Part shown: piece by piece, positions 37,426 to 45,141 of the stretch
Position numbering within the stretch: position 1 is the first letter of the stretch
How the letters are laid out: each line of letters starts with the position of its first letter
IMG/VR virus record: IMGVR_UViG_3300037245_000994
Span: 1 to 49,046 of that record
From: a virus
DNA length: 49,046 nucleotides
Reading direction: 5' to 3' (one strand)
Notes under the pieces: model-generated
What the model was told of the DNA's origin: nothing
Database searches by the model: none
The model's input: only the letters and a program-made list of their open reading frames with translations
Translations under genes and position numbers: made by a program

Positions 37426-38526
37426 ATGCCCGGTGTAGCCGACACAGCTTTATTGGATTTCATTAGTTTGACTCTTAATGATCTCCCGGACAATTATTTT
37501 GAAGTAACCTGGACTAACCAGGATTATGAGTTCTGCCGCATTTTCCAGAATGAGCGTATGGTGGTCGATGGCGGTAACGTCATTGAGCGTAAGATCATGC
37601 TTTCAAATACTGGACATGCCCGGTATCGCAGAGCTTACGACACAGACACCGTGAGCGGTGGCGATGTTATGTCCACCATCAAAGTGCCGTGGGTCCGTTT
37701 GGGAACGTATTACCTTTGGGACGAGTTTGAACTCAGGCGTAATATGAACAACTCGGTGCGAATCGTAGATTTGCTGAAGGAGCGTAAGGTCGATGGCAAA
37801 TGGGATCTTGCCGATCTGATCGAGGCCCGTTCGTGGATCACACCTACAAATGCAACTGACACGTTGTATCCGTATGGTATTCCGTATTACATCAACCACA
37901 TGACTTCCGGTCAGAGTACGGACGGTTTTGTTGGTCAGACGATCACTTATCAGGATGGCTCAACGGCTACCGTATGTGCCGAACTTGATGCATCTTCCAA
38001 TCCGCAGTGGCGGAATTATGCAGCACTGTACACCCAGATCGACAACGCTTTCGTCAAGACGGCTCGATTGATGTTGATGCGGACTAAGTTCAAATCTCCG
38101 CTGATCGTCAATGATCCTGCTAATGTGCGTAATGCTCAGAAGCGTTGGTACGCGGACTTTGATACAGTCGCGGACCTGATGGATCTTGCTGACGCCAAGG
38201 ATGACAATCACAGAGGTAAAGACGTTGTTGGTGGTCTGGTTGTGGACGATGGTGGCCTGGTCATGCTCAATCGTATGCCCGTAGTCCCGATACCGCAGCT
38301 TGAAGGTGTCACCGATCCTGAGTCTGGGATAGCGACTGCGCCCGTCTATTGTGTGGACTTCAGTTACCTCATCCCCTACGTAGCCGAGGGCTACTGGATG
38401 ATCGAAGGTTCACCGATGACTGACCGTGGACAGCATACCACGTACACAGTCTTCCTGGACGGTGCCCACAACATCCTTTGTACAAACCGTAAACGTCTTG
38501 GTGGCGTGATTCACAAAAGCCACTAA
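37426..38526 (+). CDS. Major capsid protein, 366 aa
   Basis: ATG 37426 is preferred because GGAAGG lies eight bases upstream; ATG 37405 has no ribosome site. The protein has the composition and length of a podovirus-type HK97-fold capsid protein: a helical N-terminus, a long central part with MLSNTGHARYRRAYD, and a C-terminal domain with PIPQLEGV and a conserved-looking end LDGAHNILCTNRKRLGG. It follows the scaffold gene. The fold is inferred, not seen. Confidence 0.85.
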   Translation: MPGVADTALLDFISLTLNDLPDNYFEVTWTNQDYEFCRIFQNERMVVDGGNVIERKIMLSNTGHARYRRAYDTDTVSGGDVMSTIKVPWVRLGTYYLWDEFELRRNMNNSVRIVDLLKERKVDGKWDLADLIEARSWITPTNATDTLYPYGIPYYINHMTSGQSTDGFVGQTITYQDGSTATVCAELDASSNPQWRNYAALYTQIDNAFVKTARLMLMRTKFKSPLIVNDPANVRNAQKRWYADFDTVADLMDLADAKDDNHRGKDVVGGLVVDDGGLVMLNRMPVVPIPQLEGVTDPESGIATAPVYCVDFSYLIPYVAEGYWMIEGSPMTDRGQHTTYTVFLDGAHNILCTNRKRLGGVIHKSH

Positions 38527-38646
38527 CAGAATTTGGTAGAGGTGGTCACAGACACAACGTAAGGATGGCCGTTAGATTGAGTTGTAAAATCTAAGACATA
38601 CCTGCTGGCAACCCAGAATGTAAATCCACCTAATAAATCTTGGTAA

Positions 38647-38674
38647 TGCAGGGGGCGACCGAAACCCCCCTGCA
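38647..38674 (+). other. Strong G/C hairpin after the capsid gene
   Basis: TGCAGGGGG (38647-38655) pairs with CCCCCTGCA (38666-38674), nine pairs around a ten-base loop. No T-tract follows. It may protect the capsid mRNA 3' end or partly stop transcription, giving the capsid gene higher expression than downstream genes. Confidence 0.6.
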
Positions 38675-38676
38675 AC

Positions 38677-38694
38677 GCCTACTCGCAAGTAGGC
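38677..38694 (+). other. Second hairpin directly before the decoration gene ribosome site
   Basis: GCCTACT pairs with AGTAGGC around CGCA, seven perfect pairs, ending one base before AAGGAG of the next gene. Placed so, it could keep the ribosome site open or tune translation. Confidence 0.6.
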
Positions 38695-38706
38695 AAGGAG
38701 AACAGT

Positions 38707-39546
38707 ATGAGTATTGCACTTTATGGTACAGCAGGGGCAGACGCACTTCCGAGTCCTGAAATTTGGAAAGATGTTCCCATGCAGGATATGTTATCGAGGC
38801 CCGGCGATTATGTTCATATCTGGGAAGACTTCATTGGCAATTTCACAGACAATGATGTTCAGAATGTAGGCGGTGGAAATCAATGGCTGGTAGCTGGTAC
38901 GAATCCTGACACAGCAACAGTTGCTGACGAGGTTCCCGGCGTAGTGAATTTGAGCGGTAGTGGCGGGGGCAATGATGAGGTCGTCATTGGCTGTAATCTT
39001 TTGCAGGACGGGCTTATCAAACTGAATAGTGGTAGACGTTGTTGGTTTGAGACTCGTCTGAAACTGGACGACACTTCTGCTGATGTTTCAATCCTTGTCG
39101 GTCTTGGTGGCATCGAACTCCTTGCCGCCGACTTTATTGACAATGAGGGCGGGACCAGAAACAACATCGCCGATTATGACTTTATTGGTTTCCACACAGA
39201 TAACGATGGAACCAATCAGGGCGATATGGAAACTGGTTATCACCAGAATGGTGACGGCGGTGGTATTACTGCGGTTCAGGCTGCTGTGCGGTCGTTTGGT
39301 GCGACAACTACTTACGATGATGTCTACATGAGACTTGGCTTCCGGTTTGACGGCAAGAGGACTGTCACGTTTTATCTGGATGGAGTCGCACTTGGCACAA
39401 CTTTGGATGTCGATGATCTTACGGGCAATGAGTTGGCTGCTCCGTTGACGATCATCATTGGCCTGAAGGATTTCGCAGGCGGCAACGATGACATGAAGGT
39501 TGACTGGATTCGTTACGCGAATGAGAAGGTTGCTTCAGGGATTTAA
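38707..39546 (+). CDS. Lectin-like capsid decoration protein candidate, 279 aa
   Basis: AAGGAG lies six bases before the ATG. The core from about residue 85 on has the pattern of a concanavalin-like jelly roll: RRCWFETRLKLDD, DYDFIGFHTDNDG, KRTVTFYLDGVALG and a closing MKVDWIRYANE. The protein at 41256 carries the same motifs, so they are paralogues. The position right after the major capsid suggests a surface decoration protein, perhaps binding host or environmental glycans. Confidence 0.7.
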   Translation: MSIALYGTAGADALPSPEIWKDVPMQDMLSRPGDYVHIWEDFIGNFTDNDVQNVGGGNQWLVAGTNPDTATVADEVPGVVNLSGSGGGNDEVVIGCNLLQDGLIKLNSGRRCWFETRLKLDDTSADVSILVGLGGIELLAADFIDNEGGTRNNIADYDFIGFHTDNDGTNQGDMETGYHQNGDGGGITAVQAAVRSFGATTTYDDVYMRLGFRFDGKRTVTFYLDGVALGTTLDVDDLTGNELAAPLTIIIGLKDFAGGNDDMKVDWIRYANEKVASGI

Positions 39547-39569
39547 GTTCATACCCCTTAGCTAGGGCG

Positions 39570-39652
39570 GGGGTCAAGTGCTGTAAGACGAAGCTCAGGG
39601 TTGGATATTATTCATGCTACTGCCCGAATCTGGTGCTTGACCCCTAATTTTT
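39570..39652 (+). terminator. Long hairpin with T-tract, terminator candidate
   Basis: GGGGTCAAG (39570-39578) pairs perfectly with CTTGACCCC (39636-39644), followed by TAATTTTT. The 57-base loop is long for a simple terminator and may fold further. It separates the decoration gene from the next gene, and its T-tract runs straight into the ribosome site GGAG. Confidence 0.5.
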
Positions 39653-39662
39653 GGAGATCCAA

Positions 39663-39854
39663 ATGGGAGCCTATCAAGATCGAGTGGTTGAAGAGAAGCG
39701 AGAATTAGACGAGAAGTTGGCCAAGCTGATCGCATTCATCGCCGTTGAGCGATTTGGTGTACTATCTATGAGAGAGCAGGTGCGAATGTATCATCAGCGT
39801 GACATCATGGAAGATTATAGTAAAGTATTGGGTGATCGCATCGACGCATTTTAG
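39663..39854 (+). CDS. Small phage protein of the crAss001_48-related type, 63 aa
   Basis: GGAG lies six bases before ATG 39663. The sequence has the pattern DRVVEEKRELDEKLAKLIAF ... F..L ... EQ.RMY.QRDIM..YS.VLGDRI.AF, which I recall from a widespread small phage family annotated crAss001_48-related. Two helices forming a hairpin are likely. The family assignment is from memory; function unknown. Confidence 0.7.
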   Translation: MGAYQDRVVEEKRELDEKLAKLIAFIAVERFGVLSMREQVRMYHQRDIMEDYSKVLGDRIDAF

Positions 39855-39893
39855 CCTACATAACGAATAGATGCTAGAGTAAAGGAGATCCAA

Positions 39894-41186
39894 ATGGCCG
39901 AACCGACAGGAATATCTACACTATACGACCTGATCCTTGACGTAGCAATAGCGGCAGATGTGGCCTACTATGGATCTGACGGACAACAGCGAGCGATGAT
40001 CCCGACGAATGAACATGATTTCGAGCGATGCTTCAAAGTGGTACGTGATGGGTACAAGCGATTCATCCACGACGCCCCGACTGAAGGCTGGCACTGGCAA
40101 GAACGAAGGCACGAGCAGACCTTCGGGATAGTGCAGACAGAAGGCACAGTTGATTCCGGGGATGCTACCACGTTGGTAGACGACGCTTTGGAAACTGTGT
40201 ATGACACAGATGATGACATTAACGGGTTCTATATCTATGACACGACTCAGAAAATTCAAGCAGTCATTACTGACTACACTACTTCTGGCGGGACTGTCAC
40301 TGTGGCGGCTTGGCTGGATTATCTTGGGAATAGCTCCTCGTTAACACCGGCGGCAAATGATTCCTATTCAATCACGGATGTAGAAACCGTAGCCGGGAAT
40401 AAGTCTCGGTACTTCTTGCCCGACGACTTCAGTGAGATCGCGGGGGACATATCATACCTTCAGAACTCCGGCATAGGCCGCATTGATTGGACCTCAGAAA
40501 TCACCATACGCCGGATGCAAGAGACAACGCAGACGTCAAGCCATCCGAGAAGGGCATCTGTGTCGCCGATATTTAATCGTAAACATGAGCTACGATTCGA
40601 GCCGTCGCCCACTTCAGGGAAGACCATAACATTTCCATACCGAACTGGGTATGCCAAAATGCAGGCCATATCAGGGCTGGCTTCTGGCGGGAGTGGGACC
40701 ACGCTTGTAGATTCATCTTTCGCCAATCGGTATCCAGACGACCTGTTTAACGGACAGTTTATATACACCTTGGACGGCACGGGATCTTTTGGGTACGCAT
40801 TGGTGACAGACTTTACCGGGGGCACTTGCACTTTTACTGTGGCAGACTGGCTGGCAGTCGGCGATAAATCAACAGCGGCAGCAGCAGACCCGACATCAGG
40901 CACATCATACTACGTGACTAATGGGATCGAGCACACCGCAGGATTAGCATTTGACTTCGCGGTCAAAGGGGCGATTTTAGCCGAGGCACTTGTAGAGTTC
41001 GGTATCACAGATCACGATTACATGGGCGAATACCAAGCGGTAATTCTGCCCAGAGCACACAGTTTGGACGGGCGACAACAGGCCCGTACACGAGGAAAGA
41101 TGTTGCCAGGTTCATTACGCAGGCAATCAAGGGCGTTGCAGCCACTTGACCCGAGACGTACTTGGACAGATGCAACACATGGTTAG
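39894..41186 (+). CDS. Tail adaptor (head-tail connector) protein with duplicated inserted domain, 430 aa
   Basis: GGAG lies six bases before the ATG. The first 80 residues (DLILDVAIA, FERCFKVVRDGYKRFIHD, EGWHWQERR) look like a podovirus adaptor or gp11-like N-terminus. Residues about 92-160 and 262-345 contain two copies of a beta-rich unit (TTLVD, N-G-x-Y-I-Y, TVTVAAWLD and TTLVD, NGQFIYTLDG, TFTVADWLA). The last part (EYQAVILPRAHSLDGRQQARTR) is helical. It probably bridges portal and tail nozzle. Confidence 0.75.
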   Translation: MAEPTGISTLYDLILDVAIAADVAYYGSDGQQRAMIPTNEHDFERCFKVVRDGYKRFIHDAPTEGWHWQERRHEQTFGIVQTEGTVDSGDATTLVDDALETVYDTDDDINGFYIYDTTQKIQAVITDYTTSGGTVTVAAWLDYLGNSSSLTPAANDSYSITDVETVAGNKSRYFLPDDFSEIAGDISYLQNSGIGRIDWTSEITIRRMQETTQTSSHPRRASVSPIFNRKHELRFEPSPTSGKTITFPYRTGYAKMQAISGLASGGSGTTLVDSSFANRYPDDLFNGQFIYTLDGTGSFGYALVTDFTGGTCTFTVADWLAVGDKSTAAAADPTSGTSYYVTNGIEHTAGLAFDFAVKGAILAEALVEFGITDHDYMGEYQAVILPRAHSLDGRQQARTRGKMLPGSLRRQSRALQPLDPRRTWTDATHG

Positions 41187-41255
41187 GTTTTACTGCCTGA
41201 AGTAATAACCGCAGCAGCATGGATATGAAACGAAAAAGGCAGAAGGGAAGGTGTA

Positions 41256-42266
41256 ATGAGTAGAATACGATGGTCCGACATTAGGGATGCAGTGTTTCCG
41301 ACATCCGGGAGTACGAAAGCAATTATAAAGAGCGGTAGCGGGCATCTTGAATCTTATGGCACGGTGGTCCCGCCCGACGGGGAGGCTTCCTTTGCGAAGG
41401 GGTGTGAGTTCCACGATACCGCCTACGGCAAAATTTATGTCAATGAGGGGACGAACACGAGTTGTGAGTTCAAGGAACTATCGGCTGTTCCAAACTTTGC
41501 TGAAACCGCCGCTGATCGTGGTCCCAGTCCTTTGATATGGGATAATTGCCCGATAGTGGACTACACATTTAACCCGGTCAAAGGTTCGCACTATTTTGAG
41601 GACTTCAAAGGTGACATCCTTAGTGTGACTAACAGCACAATGAAAAATAGTCACCTGGGATTTTTCAATAGCAATGGCCCCACCCATCAAATAACGAACG
41701 ATGATGTGCATGGCGTACTTCGCGTTGAAGGCAATGATGCTGACAATGATGAGTCCTACATGAGCTATGGTGGCGAAGGTGGTATAGTGGTGCCAACTGC
41801 GGGCAAGAAATTCTGGTTTGAAGCTCGTGTAAGGCGGGATACTGTTACTGACGATGAACTTGCAATGTATGTCGGCCTTGCCGAAGAGGGGCTTACCGCA
41901 ACGAACAGCCTCGACACCAATACCGGCGATCTTCTTGTCGCTAAAGATTGGCTTGGTTTTCATGTCGATCACGGCAATGGCAATGCTATTGATTTTGTAC
42001 ATGGTGATGGCACCGGCGAGGCGGTTGTGGCCGGGGCCGATGTGGTCACACCGACTGCATCAGCGTTTAATAAGCTCGGTCTGTATTGTGATGGTGTGAC
42101 AGTGTTTGCGTATGGAGACGGCGTGCTGGTAGATTCTATATTACTGTCAGCCTCTGACATGCCTCTTGGCGAGGAGCTTGGTATGTATCTATTCTTTAGG
42201 AATGGTGGCACTTCTACTGAGTTCAAAGGCTCTATCGACTGGTGGAGAATTGCAGTAGAATATTAA
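41256..42266 (+). CDS. Lectin-like virion protein, 336 aa, paralogue of the 38707 protein
   Basis: GGAAGG precedes the ATG. The first 80 residues form a small beta domain (GCEFHDTAYGKIYVNEGTNT, SCEF) also found in the next gene. Residues from about 185 carry the jelly-roll motifs KKFWFEARVRRD, DWLGFHVDHGNGN and FKGSIDWWRIAVEY seen in the 38707 protein. It is likely a decoration or appendage protein. Confidence 0.7.
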   Translation: MSRIRWSDIRDAVFPTSGSTKAIIKSGSGHLESYGTVVPPDGEASFAKGCEFHDTAYGKIYVNEGTNTSCEFKELSAVPNFAETAADRGPSPLIWDNCPIVDYTFNPVKGSHYFEDFKGDILSVTNSTMKNSHLGFFNSNGPTHQITNDDVHGVLRVEGNDADNDESYMSYGGEGGIVVPTAGKKFWFEARVRRDTVTDDELAMYVGLAEEGLTATNSLDTNTGDLLVAKDWLGFHVDHGNGNAIDFVHGDGTGEAVVAGADVVTPTASAFNKLGLYCDGVTVFAYGDGVLVDSILLSASDMPLGEELGMYLFFRNGGTSTEFKGSIDWWRIAVEY

Positions 42267-42321
42267 CATTGATCTAATACAGCACTTCTCGACGCTGTTT
42301 CAAAAATTAAAGGAGAATATA

Positions 42322-43275
42322 ATGGGCGGTGCAGACCGAGCAAATATCAATTGGCATTTAGTAAATATGATCGGTGCTCAGACACCAGCTAACGTACCCC
42401 TTCGTGGGGGTAGTGGATATGCTGCTGGAGCACCATATTTTAAGACAACCGGAACTATTGGCCTTGGTCTATATATAAATCGGGGCACAAAAGACAGTTG
42501 CGATTTCAGAGGCATGAACGGACAATCACCTTTGCTTGCGGGGGGTTCTGAACAACTTCTCTATGAAGAAGACCTTACGCAAAATTATGATATAGGTGCC
42601 ATAGAAGCAATGCCTGATGGCAGGGCGTTTCGTTACTGTAAGTCTACTGGTGCCGGTGTTTTGCTCCCAAAAAGAGGGTGTCATTTCACTGATACTGGTT
42701 ATATTTCCTATACAGCTTTTGTGGTTGCTGCCGCCAAAGGTGTTTTTGAAATTACAGTTCCCGCAGCGACTCACGCAGCTTTGCTAAAGGATCAACTTAG
42801 AGGCGGTTATATTGTGATATTTGACGGCTCTGCTGTCAATGACGTTACACATGAAATAGTTGGAAACGATGCAGCAGATAACGGAGCTTTGTTTAAGATT
42901 AGGCTGGCTATGCCTCTTGCAGTAACAATATCGACTTCTGATGCGTGTGAGGTCTATAGCAACCCTTGGAGTGCAGTTGCTGCTGGTGGCGGAACAACCC
43001 TCCCCAGAGTAGGTGTTCCCATGTTTTCAGTTACTGCTGCGGCCACACATTTTTGGTGTCAAACAAAAGGTCCGAGGTTTGTAGATCCTCAATCTGGTGT
43101 TGGTGGCGACAACGGCGGTCTTCAGGTTTTCTGGCGACATGACGGTACAGTACAGAATGGAGAAACTGCATGTGCTGACGTTATTCCGACGAACGACACC
43201 AATCAACCCGCTGGTATAGTTATAGCTGGAAGTGCCGCTGGTAATGGACCTCTCATCAATTTGGGAGGCTTTTAA
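42322..43275 (+). CDS. Virion surface protein candidate, 317 aa
   Basis: AAAGGAG precedes the ATG. The first 75 residues share the GAPYFKTTGTIGLGLYINRG and SCDF pattern with the 41256 protein. The rest is beta-rich and Ala/Gly/Thr rich, ending in a Gly-Ala tail. It is probably a structural protein of the capsid or tail surface. No enzyme motif seen. Confidence 0.65.
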   Translation: MGGADRANINWHLVNMIGAQTPANVPLRGGSGYAAGAPYFKTTGTIGLGLYINRGTKDSCDFRGMNGQSPLLAGGSEQLLYEEDLTQNYDIGAIEAMPDGRAFRYCKSTGAGVLLPKRGCHFTDTGYISYTAFVVAAAKGVFEITVPAATHAALLKDQLRGGYIVIFDGSAVNDVTHEIVGNDAADNGALFKIRLAMPLAVTISTSDACEVYSNPWSAVAAGGGTTLPRVGVPMFSVTAAATHFWCQTKGPRFVDPQSGVGGDNGGLQVFWRHDGTVQNGETACADVIPTNDTNQPAGIVIAGSAAGNGPLINLGGF

Positions 43276-43296
43276 GAGTTCTTCACTCCACCCCTG

Positions 43297-43330
43297 GGAG
43301 GTCAGGCTTTGGTCTGGCCTCCTATATTTT
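43297..43330 (+). terminator. Rho-independent-type terminator or attenuator
   Basis: GGAGGTCAG (43297-43305) pairs with CTGGCCTCC (43314-43322) with one G-U pair and an eight-base loop, followed by TATATTTT. It is 22 bases after the stop at 43275 and 11 bases before ATG 43341. It may reduce expression of the tail genes that follow. Confidence 0.65.
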
Positions 43331-43340
43331 GGAGATTATT

Positions 43341-43658
43341 ATGGCAGTAAACCGTAGGAATTATGGTAGGGCGTTGGAGAAAGAAAGCAAGGAGAAACAG
43401 TCTCTGAGTGATATGCACAAGAAGACTGTCGCTAAGGCTTACTCTAATGCCAAGAAGAATTTGAAGAAGTTGAAGGCTGGTAAATTGGGCAGAATTGCTA
43501 GAATCAAACGGACTGCGAAGGAGTTGATTGGCGGGAAGAATACATATCTGCCCAAAAAGAAAAAGAAAGTGACAACCACTCGCACCAAAGACGTTACAAA
43601 ATCGCTGTCTCGGGGTGGGCTTACTACAAAAGAGATCGCTAGATTGCGAGGAAAATAA
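43341..43658 (+). CDS. Lys-rich basic protein, 105 aa
   Basis: ATG 43341 has GGAG six bases upstream. The sequence is Lys/Arg rich all through (KKKKVTTTRTKDV near residue 72) and helical. It could bind DNA in the capsid or act as a tail assembly factor. No family recognised. The stop overlaps the next start (TAATG). Confidence 0.65.
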   Translation: MAVNRRNYGRALEKESKEKQSLSDMHKKTVAKAYSNAKKNLKKLKAGKLGRIARIKRTAKELIGGKNTYLPKKKKKVTTTRTKDVTKSLSRGGLTTKEIARLRGK

Positions 43659-43876
43659 TGATCTTATCTTTTCCTAAAAGGGGAAAACACAATGGTTTTC
43701 GCTCGGGCGAGCAACCCCACAACACGTCCCGCGACTTGAACAATGTGCGGCTGTACTGGCAGAATCGAGCGTGTGGTGGGCAGCGTGATGGTCTGAACAA
43801 ATGGGGTGCAGGAACTCAGATTGGTGCGGCTGAACAGCCGGTGGTTGCTATGACTTCAGTTTCTACGGTGGTGTAA
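43658..43876 (+). CDS. N-terminal fragment of a tail nozzle (tail tubular B-like) protein, 72 aa
   Basis: The sequence FPKRGKHNGFRSGEQPHNTSRDLNNVRLYWQ and GGQRDGLNKWG matches the conserved opening of podovirus nozzle proteins (QPP.TT.D..NVR.....GGQR.GL), where it normally belongs to a single long chain. Here it ends at residue 72 with a stop, and the nozzle body follows 1.3 kb later at 45142. I infer a naturally split nozzle. Confidence 0.65.
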   Translation: MILSFPKRGKHNGFRSGEQPHNTSRDLNNVRLYWQNRACGGQRDGLNKWGAGTQIGAAEQPVVAMTSVSTVV

Positions 43877-43877
43877 T

Positions 43878-44765
43878 ATGGCATTATTTGAATCCCACGA
43901 CACAGGTGAGTTTAGTGCATTATCGCAAAACAGGGTTACTCCAAACAATTGGACTGCCATGCTTTTTAATTCACCACTATCCCACACCGTGACAGAGGTA
44001 CAACTTTATCTCTCTCAATTAAGTTCTGGTGGTGATTCTCCCGGAACCATCACCGCTTCAATACGGGCAGTAGATGGTAATGGTGATCCCACTGGTGGTG
44101 ATCTTGTTTCTGGGACAATTGATGGGGACACCTTGTCTCAATCCCCTACCTATGCTTGGCACGCCTTTGATCTTGGTGCTGGAGTAGATTTAGACGAGGA
44201 AACAAATTATGCCATAATTTTTAGGGCTGCTTGGAACGACGGCACAGGTAATATTACAATGCTCTGGCGGATGGCAGACGAAAATAATTTGTATGTCCGA
44301 GGTAACGCCAGCACGTCAAGCGACGCCGGGAGCACTTGGTCTGATATTTCTAACGCTTTATATTTCAAAGAATCTGGCACTCTTTTAAGTCCCAGTAAAG
44401 CGGATACTCCTGCGCCTGGAAATACAGCCACGGGCGTATCTACAAATCAAGCGACGCTTAGTTGGGAACCCGGTGGTGTCGCTGGGAGAACTGACAATTA
44501 TGATGTTTATTTTGGGCCATCTGGTAATATGTCACAAGTGGTGGATGGAGAAAGTGAGAAGGTTTGGAGTATAACTGGGTTGCCACTAAATTACGGGACT
44601 TCATATCAATGGAAAGTAGACGCAATTGGTGGCGGACAAACTATCACGGGAGACGTGTGGTCGTTTACGACGCTGACTTTATCTCCACCAATTATTGCAG
44701 GTTTCCATGTGGTTAAAAGATTGGTGGCTGCTGCCGATGGGAAATTTTGGTACGAGGACATATAA
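43878..44765 (+). CDS. Tail protein with FN3-like domain, 295 aa
   Basis: The ATG follows the previous stop by one base and has only a weak ribosome site (GGTGG), so it probably depends on coupling. Residues 1-165 are a beta-rich, carbohydrate-binding-like domain. Residues about 172-270 are an FN3-like domain (ATLSWEPGGV, YDVYFGPSG, YQWKVDAIGG, WSFTT). The last 17 residues (KRLVAAADGKFWYEDI) resemble the end of the next protein and of nozzle proteins. Confidence 0.7.
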   Translation: MALFESHDTGEFSALSQNRVTPNNWTAMLFNSPLSHTVTEVQLYLSQLSSGGDSPGTITASIRAVDGNGDPTGGDLVSGTIDGDTLSQSPTYAWHAFDLGAGVDLDEETNYAIIFRAAWNDGTGNITMLWRMADENNLYVRGNASTSSDAGSTWSDISNALYFKESGTLLSPSKADTPAPGNTATGVSTNQATLSWEPGGVAGRTDNYDVYFGPSGNMSQVVDGESEKVWSITGLPLNYGTSYQWKVDAIGGGQTITGDVWSFTTLTLSPPIIAGFHVVKRLVAAADGKFWYEDI

Positions 44766-45133
44766 TGGCTATTGATGACATTGTGACATTTAGCAGCGTC
44801 GATGACCTTGAGCAAGATCCACCCGCTTCTGTTCCAGAGGTAGATGATGTTATTGGTCTTGGGGATGGAGAAGGGGGGTTTACTGATCCAACCTTCCTTA
44901 TAACAAGTGTCGTAAATAATGGTAGCCACAATTATACTCTGGTGACTACACAAACTGCCGCCGGAGATTATCCCGTTACGGATGATGTAGTAGGCAGAGA
45001 ATCGCCTTTGATGAGTCTTATATTGCTTGCTGATGCGACAGGAGCAGCCCCGTCTGGATTTCCCACAGATCGAGTGACACACACAAGGTTAGTAGCTGTA
45101 GGTAACAACCAATTCTGGTACGAGGATATTTAG
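44765..45133 (+). CDS. Small tail protein ending in a nozzle-like segment, 122 aa
   Basis: ATG 44765 overlaps the previous stop (TAATG). The protein is acidic and beta-rich. Its end (RLVAVGNNQFWYEDI) matches both the end of the previous protein and the stretch that in unsplit nozzle proteins leads into the next domain. It is probably part of the nozzle assembly. Confidence 0.65.
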   Translation: MAIDDIVTFSSVDDLEQDPPASVPEVDDVIGLGDGEGGFTDPTFLITSVVNNGSHNYTLVTTQTAAGDYPVTDDVVGRESPLMSLILLADATGAAPSGFPTDRVTHTRLVAVGNNQFWYEDI

Positions 45134-45141
45134 GAGGCGTT

